Assembly (NCBI GenBank): GCA_950295325.1
Contig: OX485804.1
Coordinates: 37,126,429 to 37,190,428, forward strand
DNA from: Polytrichum commune
Taxonomy: Eukaryota > Streptophyta > Polytrichopsida > Polytrichales > Polytrichaceae
Reading direction: 5' to 3'
Length of the DNA: 64,000 bases
Both the position numbers and the translations under genes were made by a program. Every line of letters begins with the position of its first letter. Position 1 is the first letter of the stretch. The notes under the pieces were generated by a model. The model searched no databases, was not told the origin of the DNA, and worked only from the letters and a program-made list of their open reading frames with translations. Below, piece by piece: positions 23,745 through 35,545 of the stretch.

Positions 23745-24508
23745 CATCAAATAAGTGTCCTTTCCAAGTTCCTCGGGTAGCGTTGTCGAGCTTGAACAAT
23801 CACGCAAATCAAGCTTCGTCAAAGAAGTGAGGTTTCCAAGTCCTTCTAATAATATTGCCAACCTTAAACAACCCCCAAATCAACCTCCGTCAAAGAAGTG
23901 AGGTTTCCAAGTCCTTCGGATACGGTTGTCAAGCTTGACCATCCCTCCAATTTAAGCTTCGTCATTGAACAAAGGCTTCCGAGTCCCTCGGGTAATGAAG
24001 TCAAGCTTGAACATCCCCCCAAACCAATCATCGTCAAAGAAGTGAGGTTTCCAAGTCCCTCGGGTAAGGTTATCAAGCTTGATCAATTCTACAATTGAAA
24101 CTCCACCAAAGAATGAGGTTTCCAAGTTCCTTGGGAAATGCTATCAAACTTCAACCTCCGGACAAATTAAGCTCCGTCAAATAAGTGAGATTTTCAAGTC
24201 CCTCCGGTAATGTTGTCAAGCTTCAACAATCACGCATATCAAGCTTCGTCAAAGAAGTGAGGTTTCCAAGAGCCTTGGGTAATGTTGTCGACTTGAACAT
24301 CCCCGCAAATCACTCTTCCTCAAAGAAGTGAGCTTTCCAAGTCCCTCGGGTAATGTTATCAAGCTCCGACATTCCTCCAAATTTATCTCCATCAAAAAAT
24401 GAGGTTTCCTAGTCCCTCGAGTAATCTTGTCAAGCTTTCACAATAAAGCAAATTAGTCTTCCTCAAAGAAATGATGTTTCCAAGTCCCTCCGATAATGTT
24501 GTCAAGCT
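23745..24508 (-). pseudogene. Decayed LRR units behind the stop of the kinase-NLR gene
   Basis: About ten further ~72-bp units of the same LRR repeat continue past the stop codon. The first unit after the TGA is still in frame (SLTTLSEGLGNIISLRK), the second degrades (LTRLLEGLGNLIF, then stop). Later ones survive only in pieces, such as ITLPEGLGNLTSLT and SSLTSLPEGLG at 24076-23864. Frameshifts, stops and shortened units accumulate with distance, so this is the former C-terminal part of the array, now non-coding or 3' UTR. Confidence 0.8.
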
Positions 24509-27500
24509 TCAACAATCACGCATATCAATCTTTGTCAAAGAAGTGAGGTTTCCAAGTCCCTCGGGTAATGTTGTCAAACTCCAACATCCCCGCAAATCAA
24601 TCTTCCTCAAAGAACTGAGGTTTCCAAGTCCCTCGGGTAATGTTGTCAAGCTTGAACATTCCTCCAAATCAATCTCCGTCAAAGAATAGAGGTTTCCAAG
24701 TCCCTCGGGTAATGTTCTCAATCTAGTACATCCCCGCAAATCAATCTTCGTCAAAGAAATGAGGTTTCCAAGTCCCTCGGGTAATGTTGTCAAATTTGAA
24801 CATCCCCGCAAATCAATCTTCGTCAAAGAAGTGAGGCTTCCTAGCCCCTCGGGCAATGTTGTCAATCTTGTCAATCTGTACAAATCAATCTCCCTCAAAG
24901 AAGTGAGGTTTCCAAGTCCTTTCGATAATGTTGTCAAGCTTGAACATTCCTGCAAATCAATCTCCGTTAAAGAAGTGAGGTTTCCAAATCGCTCGCGTAA
25001 TGTTGTTAATTTTATACATCCCCACAACTCAATCTTCCTCAAAGAAATGAGGTTTCCAAGTCCCTCGGGTAATGTTGTCAAGCTTGAACATTCCTGCAAA
25101 TCAATCTCCGTCAAAGAAGTGAGCTTTCCAAGTCCCTCGGGTAATGTTGTCAATCTAGTACATCCCCGCAAATCAATCTCCGTCAAAGAAATGAGGTTTC
25201 CAAGTCCCTCGGGTAATGTTTTCAAGCTTGAACAATCATGCAAATCAATCCCCGTCAAAGAAGTGAGGTTTCCAAGTCCCTCGGGTAATGTTTTCAAACT
25301 TGAACAACCATGCAAAGTAATCTTCGTCAAAGAAGTGAGTTTTCCAAGTCCCTTGGGTAATGTTTTCAAGCTTGAACAATCCTGCAAATAAATGTCCATC
25401 AAAGAAGTGAGGTTTTCAAGTCCCTCTGGTAATGTTGTCAAACTTGAACATCTCCACAAATCAATCTTCCTCAAAGAAGTGAGGTTTCCAAGTCCTTCGG
25501 GTAATGTTGTCAAACTCCAACATTCCCGCAAATCAATCCTCCTCAAAGAAGTGAGCTTTCCAAGTCCCTCGGGTAATGTTTTCAAACTTGAACAACCATG
25601 CAAATTAATCTCCGTCAAAGAAGTGCGCTTTCCAAGTCCCTCGGGTAATGTTTTCAAACTTGAACAACCATGCAAATTAATCTCCGTCAAAGAAGTGCGC
25701 TTTCCAAGTCCCTCGGGTAATGTTTTCAAACTTGAACAACCATGCAAATTAATCTCCGTCAAAGAAGTGAGGTTTCCAAGTCCATCGGGTAATGTTGTCA
25801 AGCTTGAACATTCCCGCAAATCAATCTCCGTCAAAGAAGTGAGGTTTCCAAGTCCCTCGGGTAATGCTGTCAAACTCCAACATCCCCGCAAATCAATCTT
25901 CCTCAAAGAAATGAGGTTTCCAAGTCCCTCGGGTAATGTTGTCAAGCTTGAACATTCCCGCAAATCAATCTCCGTCAAAGAAGTGAGGTTTCCAAGTCCC
26001 TTGGGTAATGTTGTCAAACTCCAACATCCCCGCAAATCAATCTTCCTCAAAGAAGTAAGGTTTCCAAGTCCCTCGGGTAATGTTGTCAAGCTTGAACATT
26101 CCTGCAAATCAATCTCCGTCAAAGAAGTGCGCTTTCCAAGTCCCTCGGGTAATGTTTTCAAGCTTGAGCAACCCTGCAACTGAATCTCTGTCAAAGAAGT
26201 GAGGTTTCCAAGTCCGTCTGGTAACGTTGTCAATCTTGTACATCCCCGCAAATTAATCTTCGTCAAAGAAATGAGGTTTCCAAGTCCCTCCGGTAATATT
26301 GTCAAACTTGAACATCCCTGCAAATCAATCTCTATCAAAGTGGTGAGCTTTCCAAGTCCCTCGGGTAATGTTGTCAAGCTTGAACATTCCTGCAAATCAA
26401 TCTCCGTCAAAGAAGTGAGGTTTCCAAGTCCCTCGGGTAATGTTGTCAATCTTGTACATCCTTGAAAATCGATCTTCCTCAAAGAAATGAGGTTTCCAAG
26501 GCCCTCCGGTAATGTTGTCAAGCTTGAACATTCCGGCAATTCAATCTTTGTCAAAGCAGTGAGGTTTCCAAGTCCCTCCGGTAATGTTGTCAACATTGAA
26601 CATCGCCGCAAATCAATCTTCCTCAAAGAAGTGAGCTTTCCAAGTCCCTCGGGTAATGTTGTCAAATTCCAACATTTCCGCAAATCAATCTCCGTCAAAG
26701 AAGTGAGCTTTCCAAGTCCCTCGGGTAATGTTGTCAAACTCCAACATCCCCGCAAATCAATCTTCGTCAAAGAAATGAGGTTTCCAAGTCCCTCGGGTAA
26801 TGTTTTCAAGCTTGAACAATCCTGCAAATCAATCTCCGTCAAAGAAGTGAGCTTTCCAAGTCCCTCAGGTAATGTTGTCAATCTAGTACATCCCCGCAAA
26901 TTTATCTTTGTTAAAGAAATGATATTTCCAAGTCCCTCGGGTAATGTTTTCAAACTTAAACAACCATGCAAATTAATCTCCGTCAAAGAAGTGAGGTTTC
27001 CAAGTCCATCGGGTAATGTTGTCAAGCTTGAACATTCCCGCAAATCAATCTCCGTCAAAGAAGTGAGGTTTCCAAGTCCCTCGGGTAATGTTGTCAAACT
27101 CCAACATCCCCGCAAATCAATCTTCCTCAAAGAAATGAGGTTTCCAAGTCCCTCGGGTAATGTTGTCAATCTAGTACATCCCCGCAAATCAATCTTCGTC
27201 AAAGAAATGAGGTTTCCAAGTCCCTGGGGTAATGTTTTCAAGCTTGAGCAATCCTGCAAATGAATCTCCGTCAAAGAAGTGAGCTTTCCAAGTTCCTCGG
27301 GTAATGTTTTCAAACTTGAACAACCATGCAAATCAATCTTCGTCAAAGAAGTGAGGTTTCCAAATCCCTCGGGTAATGTTGTCAAACTCCAACATTCCCG
27401 CAAATCAATCTCCGTCAAAGAAGTGAGGTTTCCAAGTCTCTCGGGTAATGTTTTCAAGCTTGAACATTCGGACAAATCAATCTTCGTCAAAGAAGTGAGC

Positions 27501-27655
27501 TTTCCAAGTCCCTCGGGTAATGTTGTCCACTGCCAGCACGGTCCCAGATTCAAGTGTGTCAAGGAAGTCAAGTTTCCAAGTCCCTCATGCAATGCTTCGA
27601 GGTTTGCCGGTCCCTCTATATCAAAGCTTTTCAAAGAATGCAATTCCCACATTTC
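24509..27655 (-). repeat. 72-bp LRR-coding tandem array (~43 units)
   Basis: Units of exactly 72 bp keep the protein frame throughout. Some neighbours are identical: 25558-25629 and 25630-25701 match completely, and 25702-25773 differs only at its end. A larger block beginning near 25730 recurs at 26947-27180, offset by 1224 bp, which is exactly 17 units. Both signs indicate recent unequal exchange or gene conversion. Confidence 0.9.
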
Positions 27656-27890
27656 CTTAGGAAGTTGTTGAAAGTTACCATTTATAAAAAATGGCCTTCA
27701 ATTGACATAAATGTTGTTGGTTGTTTAAATGAGGATGTTTGAATAGTTGGAAGTTGGTTGATGCATTGTTGGTATCATTATGAATTGCCAATAGTCGAAG
27801 ATTGCTTAGATCCATGTCTAAACAATAGTTTTGACCTTGTAAATGGCATTGCGATATTTTGTACAATATACCTTCAACTTTTTTATTGCC
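24509..27890 (-). CDS. Exon 3: LRR array, with a frameshift near its start
   Basis: The exon opens with GNKKVEGILYKIS and then LSNLRLLAIHN, the usual NB-ARC-to-LRR linker, in one frame (27890 to about 27690). At a run of six T (minus strand; plus 27686-27691) the frame ends in FYKW-stop. In the next frame the text resumes as INGNFQQLPKEMWELHSLK and runs open for 3.1 kb to the TGA at 24511-24509. One T fewer would make both parts continuous. About 43 LRRs of 24 residues follow the consensus LPEGLGNLTSLTEIDLRGCSSLTT. This is far more regular than in typical NLRs. Confidence 0.85.
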
Positions 27891-30800
27891 CTGCTTTGCA
27901 AGATGTAAACATTATATCAAAAACAATTAGAATATCAATAGAATCATATATTATTTTGCAAAAAGATAGAATAAAAAAAATCATTGCAAAGATTACACAA
28001 GAATCTAAATTCTTTATGAACATCTTGACTATCATAAACATTAAACTAATGGTCCAATAAAATCCAAATCGAATTACACACTTTGTTTGCATGGACTTTA
28101 CAACATGGAACAAACAATGAAAAAAAATCCGTTCATTACATTTCATACCTCCTTTATGGATTGAGTTGAAGAACTCAAGTCCACGCTTCCAACTCGAGTG
28201 CCCAAGTATTCTCCATCCTTTTCCACAATCATTCGTCCCATGTCACGTAGTTGGTCGTGCATTTCTATGTGTCCATATTTGTCAACATTTACCAATGACT
28301 GCTCTATCAATATATTGAAGGATTGTATTGGGGGAATATCATTCATGGTCCACACGTGCAAGGCTCTATTTATTGACATGCCTTGAGGCCACACATCCTT
28401 GCAAAAGAAGCATGCTATGTCCAAAAACATATTTTTTTCATCCGTTCCCAATTCATCAAAGCTTATCTTCAATGTGCTCCAAAGGTTCGTGTCTTCAAGT
28501 TCTTCGTCACCATCCAAACATCTTCCCCTTTTCATTCTTCGTAATGCTCGCTCCCAACATCGCAACGTCCATTTATCCCGCAAAAATGCACCCAATACTC
28601 CTAGGCTTAAAGGCAAGCCATTGCAAGCTTCCACTATTCTTCCTCCTATATCACAAAATCCAATTGGTAAAGAACCTCCGGACCCACATGAATGAAGGAT
28701 AAAAAGCTCTTTTGCTGCATTTCCATCCAATGTCTCAACCTCTATCTTGCCATTCTCCCCGACACGATGTTTAATCTTGTCCCAATGGCGAGTTGCCATA
28801 ATCAATGTGATGCCCGCGTTGTCCCCCAAAATATCCGGATGGAGAAGTTCATCTAGTTGATCTTCATCCCGTATGTCATCCAATATTATGAGAACCTTCT
28901 TACCAACCATAAATTGCTTCAACTTGTTTTGGGCATCCACCAAATGTGTTGGCAAGCTCTCAGGATCTTCTCCAAAGTCTTTTAACATGTCACATAGAAT
29001 TCCAAGTGAATCACTTTTATTCTTCAAGTCTTTGGCAAAATATGATGCATTGTATGTGGACTTCAATTCATGAAATATGTCATTTGCCAATGTAGTTTTC
29101 CCAATTCCACCCATGCCAATGACACCCAAAATCCTCACTTCCTTGAGGCGATCCTTGACTTTTGTAAAGTTTCGTTCAAGACCAACCACCATGTTGTTCA
29201 CTTGCATGGTTGCCTTATTCACCTACATAAACAGCGCATGCAATAAGAACATAATTCTCATTCAAAATTACACTCTCAAAGACATGCATTTAATCTAAAT
29301 TAATAGAAATAACAAGCTATAATTATATTATTAAGCACTAAAATGGTACGTACCTCTATAACATGTTTCTCCTTGACCTTCTTTGCCTTCTCAATTCTTG
29401 ACTTCTTTTGGAGCGAGGCTCCATCCTTTTCAAACTTGGGATGAAGGCTCGCCGAATATGATCCTCTCAAAAACATTTTCTTCAAATCAATCAATTTTTC
29501 ACAAATTTTCAAAAATGTCGGCCTTCGTAAAGGATCCTCCACCCAACATTCCTCGATCAACCTCGTAAGCTCTTCACAATTCATTGGCAATTGCGGCCTC
29601 TCAAATTCCTTAATTTTTATCAAAATGTCTTTGATTTTCACAAGACTCCCAAATGGAGCACTTTGTGACAAGATCACTGAACATGTCATAGCAAAGGACC
29701 ATACATCAACTTGAAATAGACTTGCACGAGGTTCAAGCTTTCGATCAATTATCTCTGGTGCCATGTATTTAGGTGTACCAACATGATGGCACTTTAGTTC
29801 CTTGGGAACTTTGCTTGGAACCTCTATGTTGGAAGTACCATAGTCAGCCAACTTGACCAAATATCGCCTAGAATTCAATTTTCCTCCTTCGATGGAATTG
29901 GGTCTCATGAGCACATTGTCCGGCTTCAAATCAAGATGGGCAACATGCATGTCATGAAGATAACACATGCCACTTGCAATTTGATGCATGATATCAATTG
30001 CAAGAAGATATGATAAAGGTTTGGACTGCTTCTTCAACATGCCACTCAAGCTCATGTCCATGAACTCCATCACCAAAAACAAATTCTCAAAAGAGTTTCT
30101 TGCTTTGAATTTCCGTAAGACTTTGAGAGTCCAAGAACACAACTCGTCTATGCTCCCACCAACTCCACAATAGATGAATTTGATGAGATTCGGATGGCTC
30201 AAGCCTGCCAAAATACCAACCTCTTTGCGGGGATTTGGGATTCCATCTGAAATTGGCAAAATCTTTGTTGCACATTTAAATCCCAACCATATTGATTCAT
30301 ACACAACACCAGAATTTCCTTTCCCAATTTGTTTCAAAAGCTTTGGTTTCAATGAATCAATGACAATTGGAACCTCCACACCATCAAGTTCTCCACCTTC
30401 AAGTTGCAAGTCCCCCAATCTTTGCCATAAATGTTCTCTCCATTCATACTTGCTACCATCTTTAAGACTTTTTTGAAGAATTTCTTCGTCGTCCTCAATT
30501 TCTTTCAAGGTCGGCATGTCTAGATCAATGGTAAACATGACAGGTTGCGACCGTGGATGGCTTGTTGAATGCATCTCAAGTATCACATCCCAACAACACC
30601 TCAAATCGGACACAAGTTCTCGAAAAACCTCCTTGTTATTTATTTGGAATGCAATTGCTTGACTCCGATTTTGATTTCCGCATTCACTCATCACAACTCC
30701 CAATTTTTGTGTAATGCAACATAGCTCCTCAAGTGCAACACCGAACTCTTGGATCTCACTACTCGACGTGATCATCTCACGAACACGTACTTCGACTTCT

Positions 30801-31030
30801 TTAAGCTTGGTGAGAAGATGCTTACACTGCTTCTTATTCAATACTTCATTTCCATTTGAAATACCTTCAAGTCTATGTATTTCTTCCTTCTGCCATTGCA
30901 GTAAATCTCTAACATCATATTTGTCAATGGTTCCTCTTTGCAGATATGTCCAAAACATCATAAAGCAAATTCCAATAAAATCCCAAAACCTTGATAGTTG
31001 CTCAAAAAACAATTCCAAAAGCTTCGCCAT
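24509..31030 (-). CDS. Protein kinase-NB-ARC-LRR immune receptor, frame broken once
   Basis: Three exons on the minus strand: 31030-29354 (kinase), 29222-28149 (NB-ARC) and 27890-24509 (LRR). Introns are 131 bp (donor GAG|GTACGT, acceptor TGTAG|G) and 258 bp (donor GAG|GTATGA, acceptor GCAG|G); both joins are in phase 0 and read naturally through ...KHVIE|VNKA and SIKE|GNKKVEGI. The start ATGG at 31030 was chosen because the codons before it lack ATG. The predicted product is about 2,000 residues. Kinase-NLR fusion is the receptor class described in mosses; NLRs are intracellular sensors that trigger defence. Two defects are visible: the frame shifts at a T6 tract (27691-27686), and the array ends at a TGA where sister units have TCA. 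The first could be an assembly error; with both real, the locus is a pseudogene or makes a protein lacking the LRRs. Confidence 0.85.
28149..29222 (-). CDS. Exon 2: NB-ARC nucleotide-binding switch (358 residues)
   Basis: Every canonical NB-ARC motif is present in order: P-loop GMGGIGKTT (predicted protein residues 595-603), kinase-2 LIILDDI (670-676), RNBS-B ITLIMATRH (about 697-705), GLPL (761-764), RNBS-D MFLDIACFF (824-832) and MHD (880-882). Kinase-2 ends in Asp, as in the TIR-type rather than the coiled-coil NLR lineage. The domain binds ADP or ATP and acts as the on/off switch; nothing in this exon looks damaged. Confidence 0.92.
29354..31030 (-). CDS. Exon 1: N-terminal region and protein kinase domain (559 residues)
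   Basis: Residues 1-30 are hydrophobic and aromatic (LLELFFEQLSRFWDFIG...FMMFW) and could contact membrane. Residues 30-230 are helical with no named domain. The kinase domain spans about 230-520: glycine loop GKGNSGVV at 236-243, lysine K256 in CATKIL, catalytic loop HLDLKPDN at 365-372, DYG at 396-398, and GTPKYMAPE through 426. The HRD arginine is leucine (non-RD) and DFG is DYG, but the catalytic lysine and both aspartates remain, so activity is plausible. A lysine-rich linker (KKSRIEKAKKVKEK) ends the exon. Serine/threonine specificity is inferred from the KPDN loop. Confidence 0.88.
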
Positions 31031-33432
31031 GATGAAATATTTCCTAGAAAACCATATTGTCTCGATCACCAACAAGTGTCCAAAGAAATGGTATTCAACG
31101 TGGTTCCAACCATATAAAAGTGGTCACTATATCTGCAAACATACATGTAACAAAAGTCAAAGAGACAACCACTTTATATCTCCACAACTAAAAAATTACA
31201 TTGATATAGGTACATACAAATTGTCATTAAAGTAGCCACTAATAAATGCAAACATATAAATCTAGTTAATCTTGGCCCCAAATGCTCTTTTATTAGCAAC
31301 ATGTGAAACACGACAAAGGCACCATCCCTTTTGTTTCCTATACACATGCATTTTGTGAGTATTTAGATAGGGGCTAACATGCTCAAATTCAATATTATTC
31401 CAAAATACTCCCCAATCCCTAAAAATATAACATTTAATAACGATCCTAGAAGTACAAATTCAATACACTTTACACTACATAAGTATAGTATATTTCATAG
31501 ACTTCATTGCTTCATTCATTAAATGAGTAAGTGCACAACATGAATAACTACACAATGTTCCCCCGAGATAAGAATTGCAATCTAGATTAAATACAAGAAT
31601 AAAAATTCTACTTTATGATATTTTTAGTCAATGAAAATAAAGATGAAGTTATCAACTCGACATAACCCATAGGCTCCTCCGAATCAACTTATAAGCCACT
31701 TGCTACTAAAAATGGGTGGTCACCCAAATGCAAGTCCTTAAGTGCTAGGAGGTAACACTCCATTCAATCTCCCTATCAAAAACTTCAAGCAACCTCTTGA
31801 AAATTAAAACTCTCAATGTACAAATTCATGATTTTAGTTGATAATTATACTCCTATTTCTCTCCCGGTTTTCAACCCAATATTGTCATCCTTGTGCTTAG
31901 TTCAATGGAGACTGACTTTGGATGCAGTGAAGATGAGAGGTATAAAATTACCTAGAATGTCTTCAAAATTTGAAGACTATGTTCATCAAATAAAGATGTA
32001 CGATCAAGTAAACAAGGTTTTGAGTTGCATATATTGCATTCATGCTCATGAAAATTGGAATTATTGCCACAAAATAAGTTTTCCAAAAAATATAAAAAAC
32101 AAAGATCTCGTTCAATTTATCAGTGCACTGTAATAAGAAATTTGATCATTGTTTTTTCTACCATCATATAAACATGTAAAATACCTAATTTTAAATGGCC
32201 ATTAAGGAGTACCAATTCTAATCAACGCATAGTATTGGCCCCTACTCCAATCAAGATTGTCAATGAAGTGCAAGTTACGAGGCCAATAAGCTTCCATGTC
32301 AAATGTTGAATTTAAGATCTTCAAATGCCAATGTGGCACAAATTTGAGATGCAAAGTGTTGAAACTTCAAACTACCATAATAATATGGAATATAAGTGAT
32401 GTGCTATTCAAAAGATGCAATAACCACCTCGTCTTCAATCCCGATTAGTTCTTGAACTATCCGTCAAGTCGTCATCATGAGCAACTTTAAACTCAACCCA
32501 TTGGCACTCTTGCAGAGCACAGAGTGCAAAAAGATCTAAAGTTCCTTCAAACAGGAGGCAATCAACTTATTGATGTTTACACGAACTACACAAAACCTGA
32601 ATTCTGAATCTCTGCAAAAAGGCATTTTGTTTTTCCTAATTAATAGTCCATCCATCCTTGTCTACTAGAGCAAAAAATCATCAAAAGCAGTTGAACAGGC
32701 AAACAATTTTATTGAAGTACTTCTAGAGAATGGTATAGATAATTGCAAGCAATCAATTTTTTCACCCGCATTGCGTAAGTGAGGAATTATGCACCAACCC
32801 GTTGATAGGGATCCTTCAGGTGTTCATTCTGTATAGGAATAGCTCAGCCAAAGATGGTGGAAAAATGCCACACAAGAGGAAGAAGCCTGGGTGGCACAAA
32901 ATCTGGTAATTTGTTGAAGCAACAAATGTATCAAAGACACTGCACACTACAAAGAAAGCATACACATTGTTAGATGTCTGCACCTGTTCCAAGTTTGATT
33001 ACTTTGAGAATCTCTTCCCAACCTCCAAAAGGATTAGAACTTACCATATTTGCTCCTCGCAGCTTGTGCGAAATTCGTCTAGAGTCCGCATTACGCATCG
33101 GTTAGGGTTTCCATTACAAATGCAAGTGGTCAGCATGTAATGTTGAATCAATGTCGTTACAGACTATTTACGACTCAATGTCTTCACAGGGATGATCCAA
33201 AATTTGCCCAACGGCTAATTCAACATGAGTTCAAATATTTACTGTTTATTTAACATTGATCTAAAGTACAAAAATGGTAGGAGTGCAACTTTATGAGCGA
33301 CAAAGCCCTTCGACGTTGTACATCTTCACAACATTTCGATGCCGTACTCATTTGCTTCCAAGATTATTGAAGAGCTGGTAAGGATAATTTCTTTGATGCG
33401 CTTGAGATGGTGGGAACTGATTTAGGTCTTGT
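31031..33432. other. Upstream flank of the kinase-NLR gene; nothing recognised
   Basis: AT-rich, with no convincing TATA box on the minus strand close to the start codon and no recognisable coding frame. Promoter and 5' UTR of the receptor gene should lie here. Confidence 0.4.
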
Positions 33433-33800
33433 TCAAAGATAAATTAAGTGGGAGCTACAGAGGGTGAGCCTCTCTAACCCAATTTGGGTCATGTCCTCAC
33501 AAACCTCTACATCCATATGTATAGACTCAAAAGACCTATGCAATGAATCAACATAAAGCAACCAAGGTTCGATGCATAGCTGCTGTGAGGGTTGATGAAA
33601 ATGGACTCTTAAGTTCATCACCTTTGTCCAGTATCTACCAAATAGGTCGATATTGGTGTGCATCTCATCACAAACCTCGACATCCATATGCCTTGATTCA
33701 ATATAACGCGACGAAGGTATGATGCATAGCGGGTGTGAGGGTCGCTAAACAGGCACCCTGAAGTTCATCAGCTACATCCAGCATCTAAGAAACAGGTAGA
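33433..33800 (-). pseudogene. Coding-like 171-bp tandem repeat (unrecognised protein remnant)
   Basis: Two units offset by 171 bp, or 57 codons, so the frame is kept. The minus-strand text HMDVEVC(E/D)(D/E)M, LCI(E/I)P and NLRV/NFRV recurs in both units (33687-33433 and about 33800-33680). The upstream unit carries one stop where its partner has a sense codon. I do not recognise the family. The frame-preserving period suggests descent from a repeat-containing protein gene. Confidence 0.4.
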
Positions 33801-33882
33801 TGGCACTACTACTGAAAGTGCTACATTTACCGGCATCCTTGAAATTACAGAGAGAGGGGATGAACTAGCTTAAGGGCCCTCG

Positions 33883-34592
33883 CCTACATATGGTGAAGAA
33901 AACGAGGAAGTGCGCTTGAACACACTGCTGGGTACTCAAAATCCGGCCAACAGGCATGAACAAAATGCCCATGCTAGCTTTCGAGATTAGCTTGAGAAAA
34001 AGATAGTGAGGAGGTCGAATGAAGGAAAGAACTAGACAGGGTAGCTTGTGACTAAGTTAAGTTATCCCTGGCTATGCTAGCGACACATGCTAAAGTCAAG
34101 CTGATAGACAAATCACATGACTCTGTAAGAGAGGAGGACATTTGACTTACTGGGGCACACCTGGTAATTTGTGAGCCGAATTATTTGTATACACTGAAAC
34201 ACCAAGTTGTAAATATTTCTTGGCAGTAGATCGGATCTTGTTCTTCTTCAGGGGGGTAACGATGGTGTGCTTCCTGTGAGTGTTGAAACTTGATCCTACC
34301 TCGCCTACATATGGTGGATAAAATGAAGATGTGCACTTGAGCATACTCCAAGGTATTCAAAAACCTGCCAACAGACATGAACAAAGTGCCGATGCCAGCT
34401 TTCAAGATTAGCTACAAAACAAGATGGTGAGGAGGTCGAATGAAAGAGGAAACTAAACTTAGACAGTGTAGCTTGTGAGTAAGTTAAGTTAACCTTGGCT
34501 ATGGTGGTGATGCAAGCAAAAGTAAAGCGGATAGTCAGATCGCATGACTCTGTAAGAGACGAGGAGATCGGACTTACTGGGGCACACTGGGT
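33883..34592 (+). repeat. Direct duplication of a ~290-bp block
   Basis: 33883-34171 and 34303-34592 share long stretches such as 'acatatggtg(a/g)', 'gtgaggaggtcgaatgaa', 'tagcttgtga(c/g)taagttaa' and 'catgactctgtaagaga', and end with 'cttactggggcacac'. About 130 bp separates the copies. No coding sense was found. Confidence 0.75.
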
Positions 34593-34949
34593 CCTGCCCG
34601 CTCCTCAACTTGGCTAACCTAAAGCTTGTGACTCCTTCTCCCACTCCTCAAGTGCAACCTGTTACCGAAACGATTCAATGAACTAAGTACAGCACGTTTG
34701 ATCCTCCAGATCTCCTGATTCTACACAATGACAATAGAGACTCGTGCCCCCATCACACCAAATCTTTCCGTCACCTTCCGGATATAAAATAGTCGGGGAT
34801 GCCACTACGGCCGGAGGCCAAGTTGCTCACACCCTAACATTTTGGCACCATCACAACCAGTCAAACGATGTGGCGTAGAAATGACGGTGGAAACTTCATG
34901 ACGATTTGTTTATCATCTGGCACTATTTGCAAGGTCCGTGTCCTATGAG

Positions 34950-35545
34950 AAGATGGTGCAGAGCTAAAAGTACCAATTCTGTTGCAATGTCATCCGTGAA
35001 TTTCCATTCCAATTGTAATCTTTAGGGCATTATTAAATCAATCAAACACTAGTCAAACAATCATAGTCAATATGTAAGGTGTCAAGATTGGGCTTTGACT
35101 TGTCATCCAAGTTGGTCAAGTTTATTCATTCTACCATAGGACTACATCCTTGCTCCTCTTCATGTGTATGATGAAAAATCAAGTATTGACAAAGTCACGT
35201 GACCTTGCGACGTGTCTCTATGGTCCTTTCAACAAACTACGTGGTCGATTTAGCAATGCCCTATTTTTATTCCTAACGTGTAGTAAGATATGTGGGAACC
35301 CTAAAACCACATTCTTGAAATTTGTTCCATAGACCTCGACGAGTGGGCACCCTCTCAAGAATAGGACAAACCACTCATGGAAGCTATTGTAGGTTTCAAG
35401 TGTATGTAGCCATTGAGCTTTGGCTGGTCGTTTGACACTTAATAATTTGTATGTACTCATCAATATTGAGCATGTTAGGTCTCCCATATGTCTACAACAA
35501 ATTATCATAACTTAGCTTTACTTAGCGTGCACTGGTGGAGCCCTA
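34950..35545 (+). repeat. Segmental repeat, copy 1 (holds the empty site of element A2)
   Basis: About 570 bp aligning with 40916-41491 and then 42417-42445. Shared text includes 'gtcatccgtgaatttccatt', 'gtcaatatgtaaggtgtc', 'ctctatggtcctttcaacaa' and 'ccaacgtgtagtaagatatg' (copy 1 has 'cctaac...'). At 35512-35514 it has a single TTA where copy 2 has TTA, element A2, TTA. Confidence 0.85.

Noticed and set aside
24759..27671. Long plus-strand open frames (up to 263 codons) with repeated RFPSPSGNVVKLEH-type text
   Set aside because: They are the antisense of the 72-bp LRR units. A repeat whose length is a multiple of three stays open on the other strand whenever one unit is open. The minus strand has the NLR context and splice sites.
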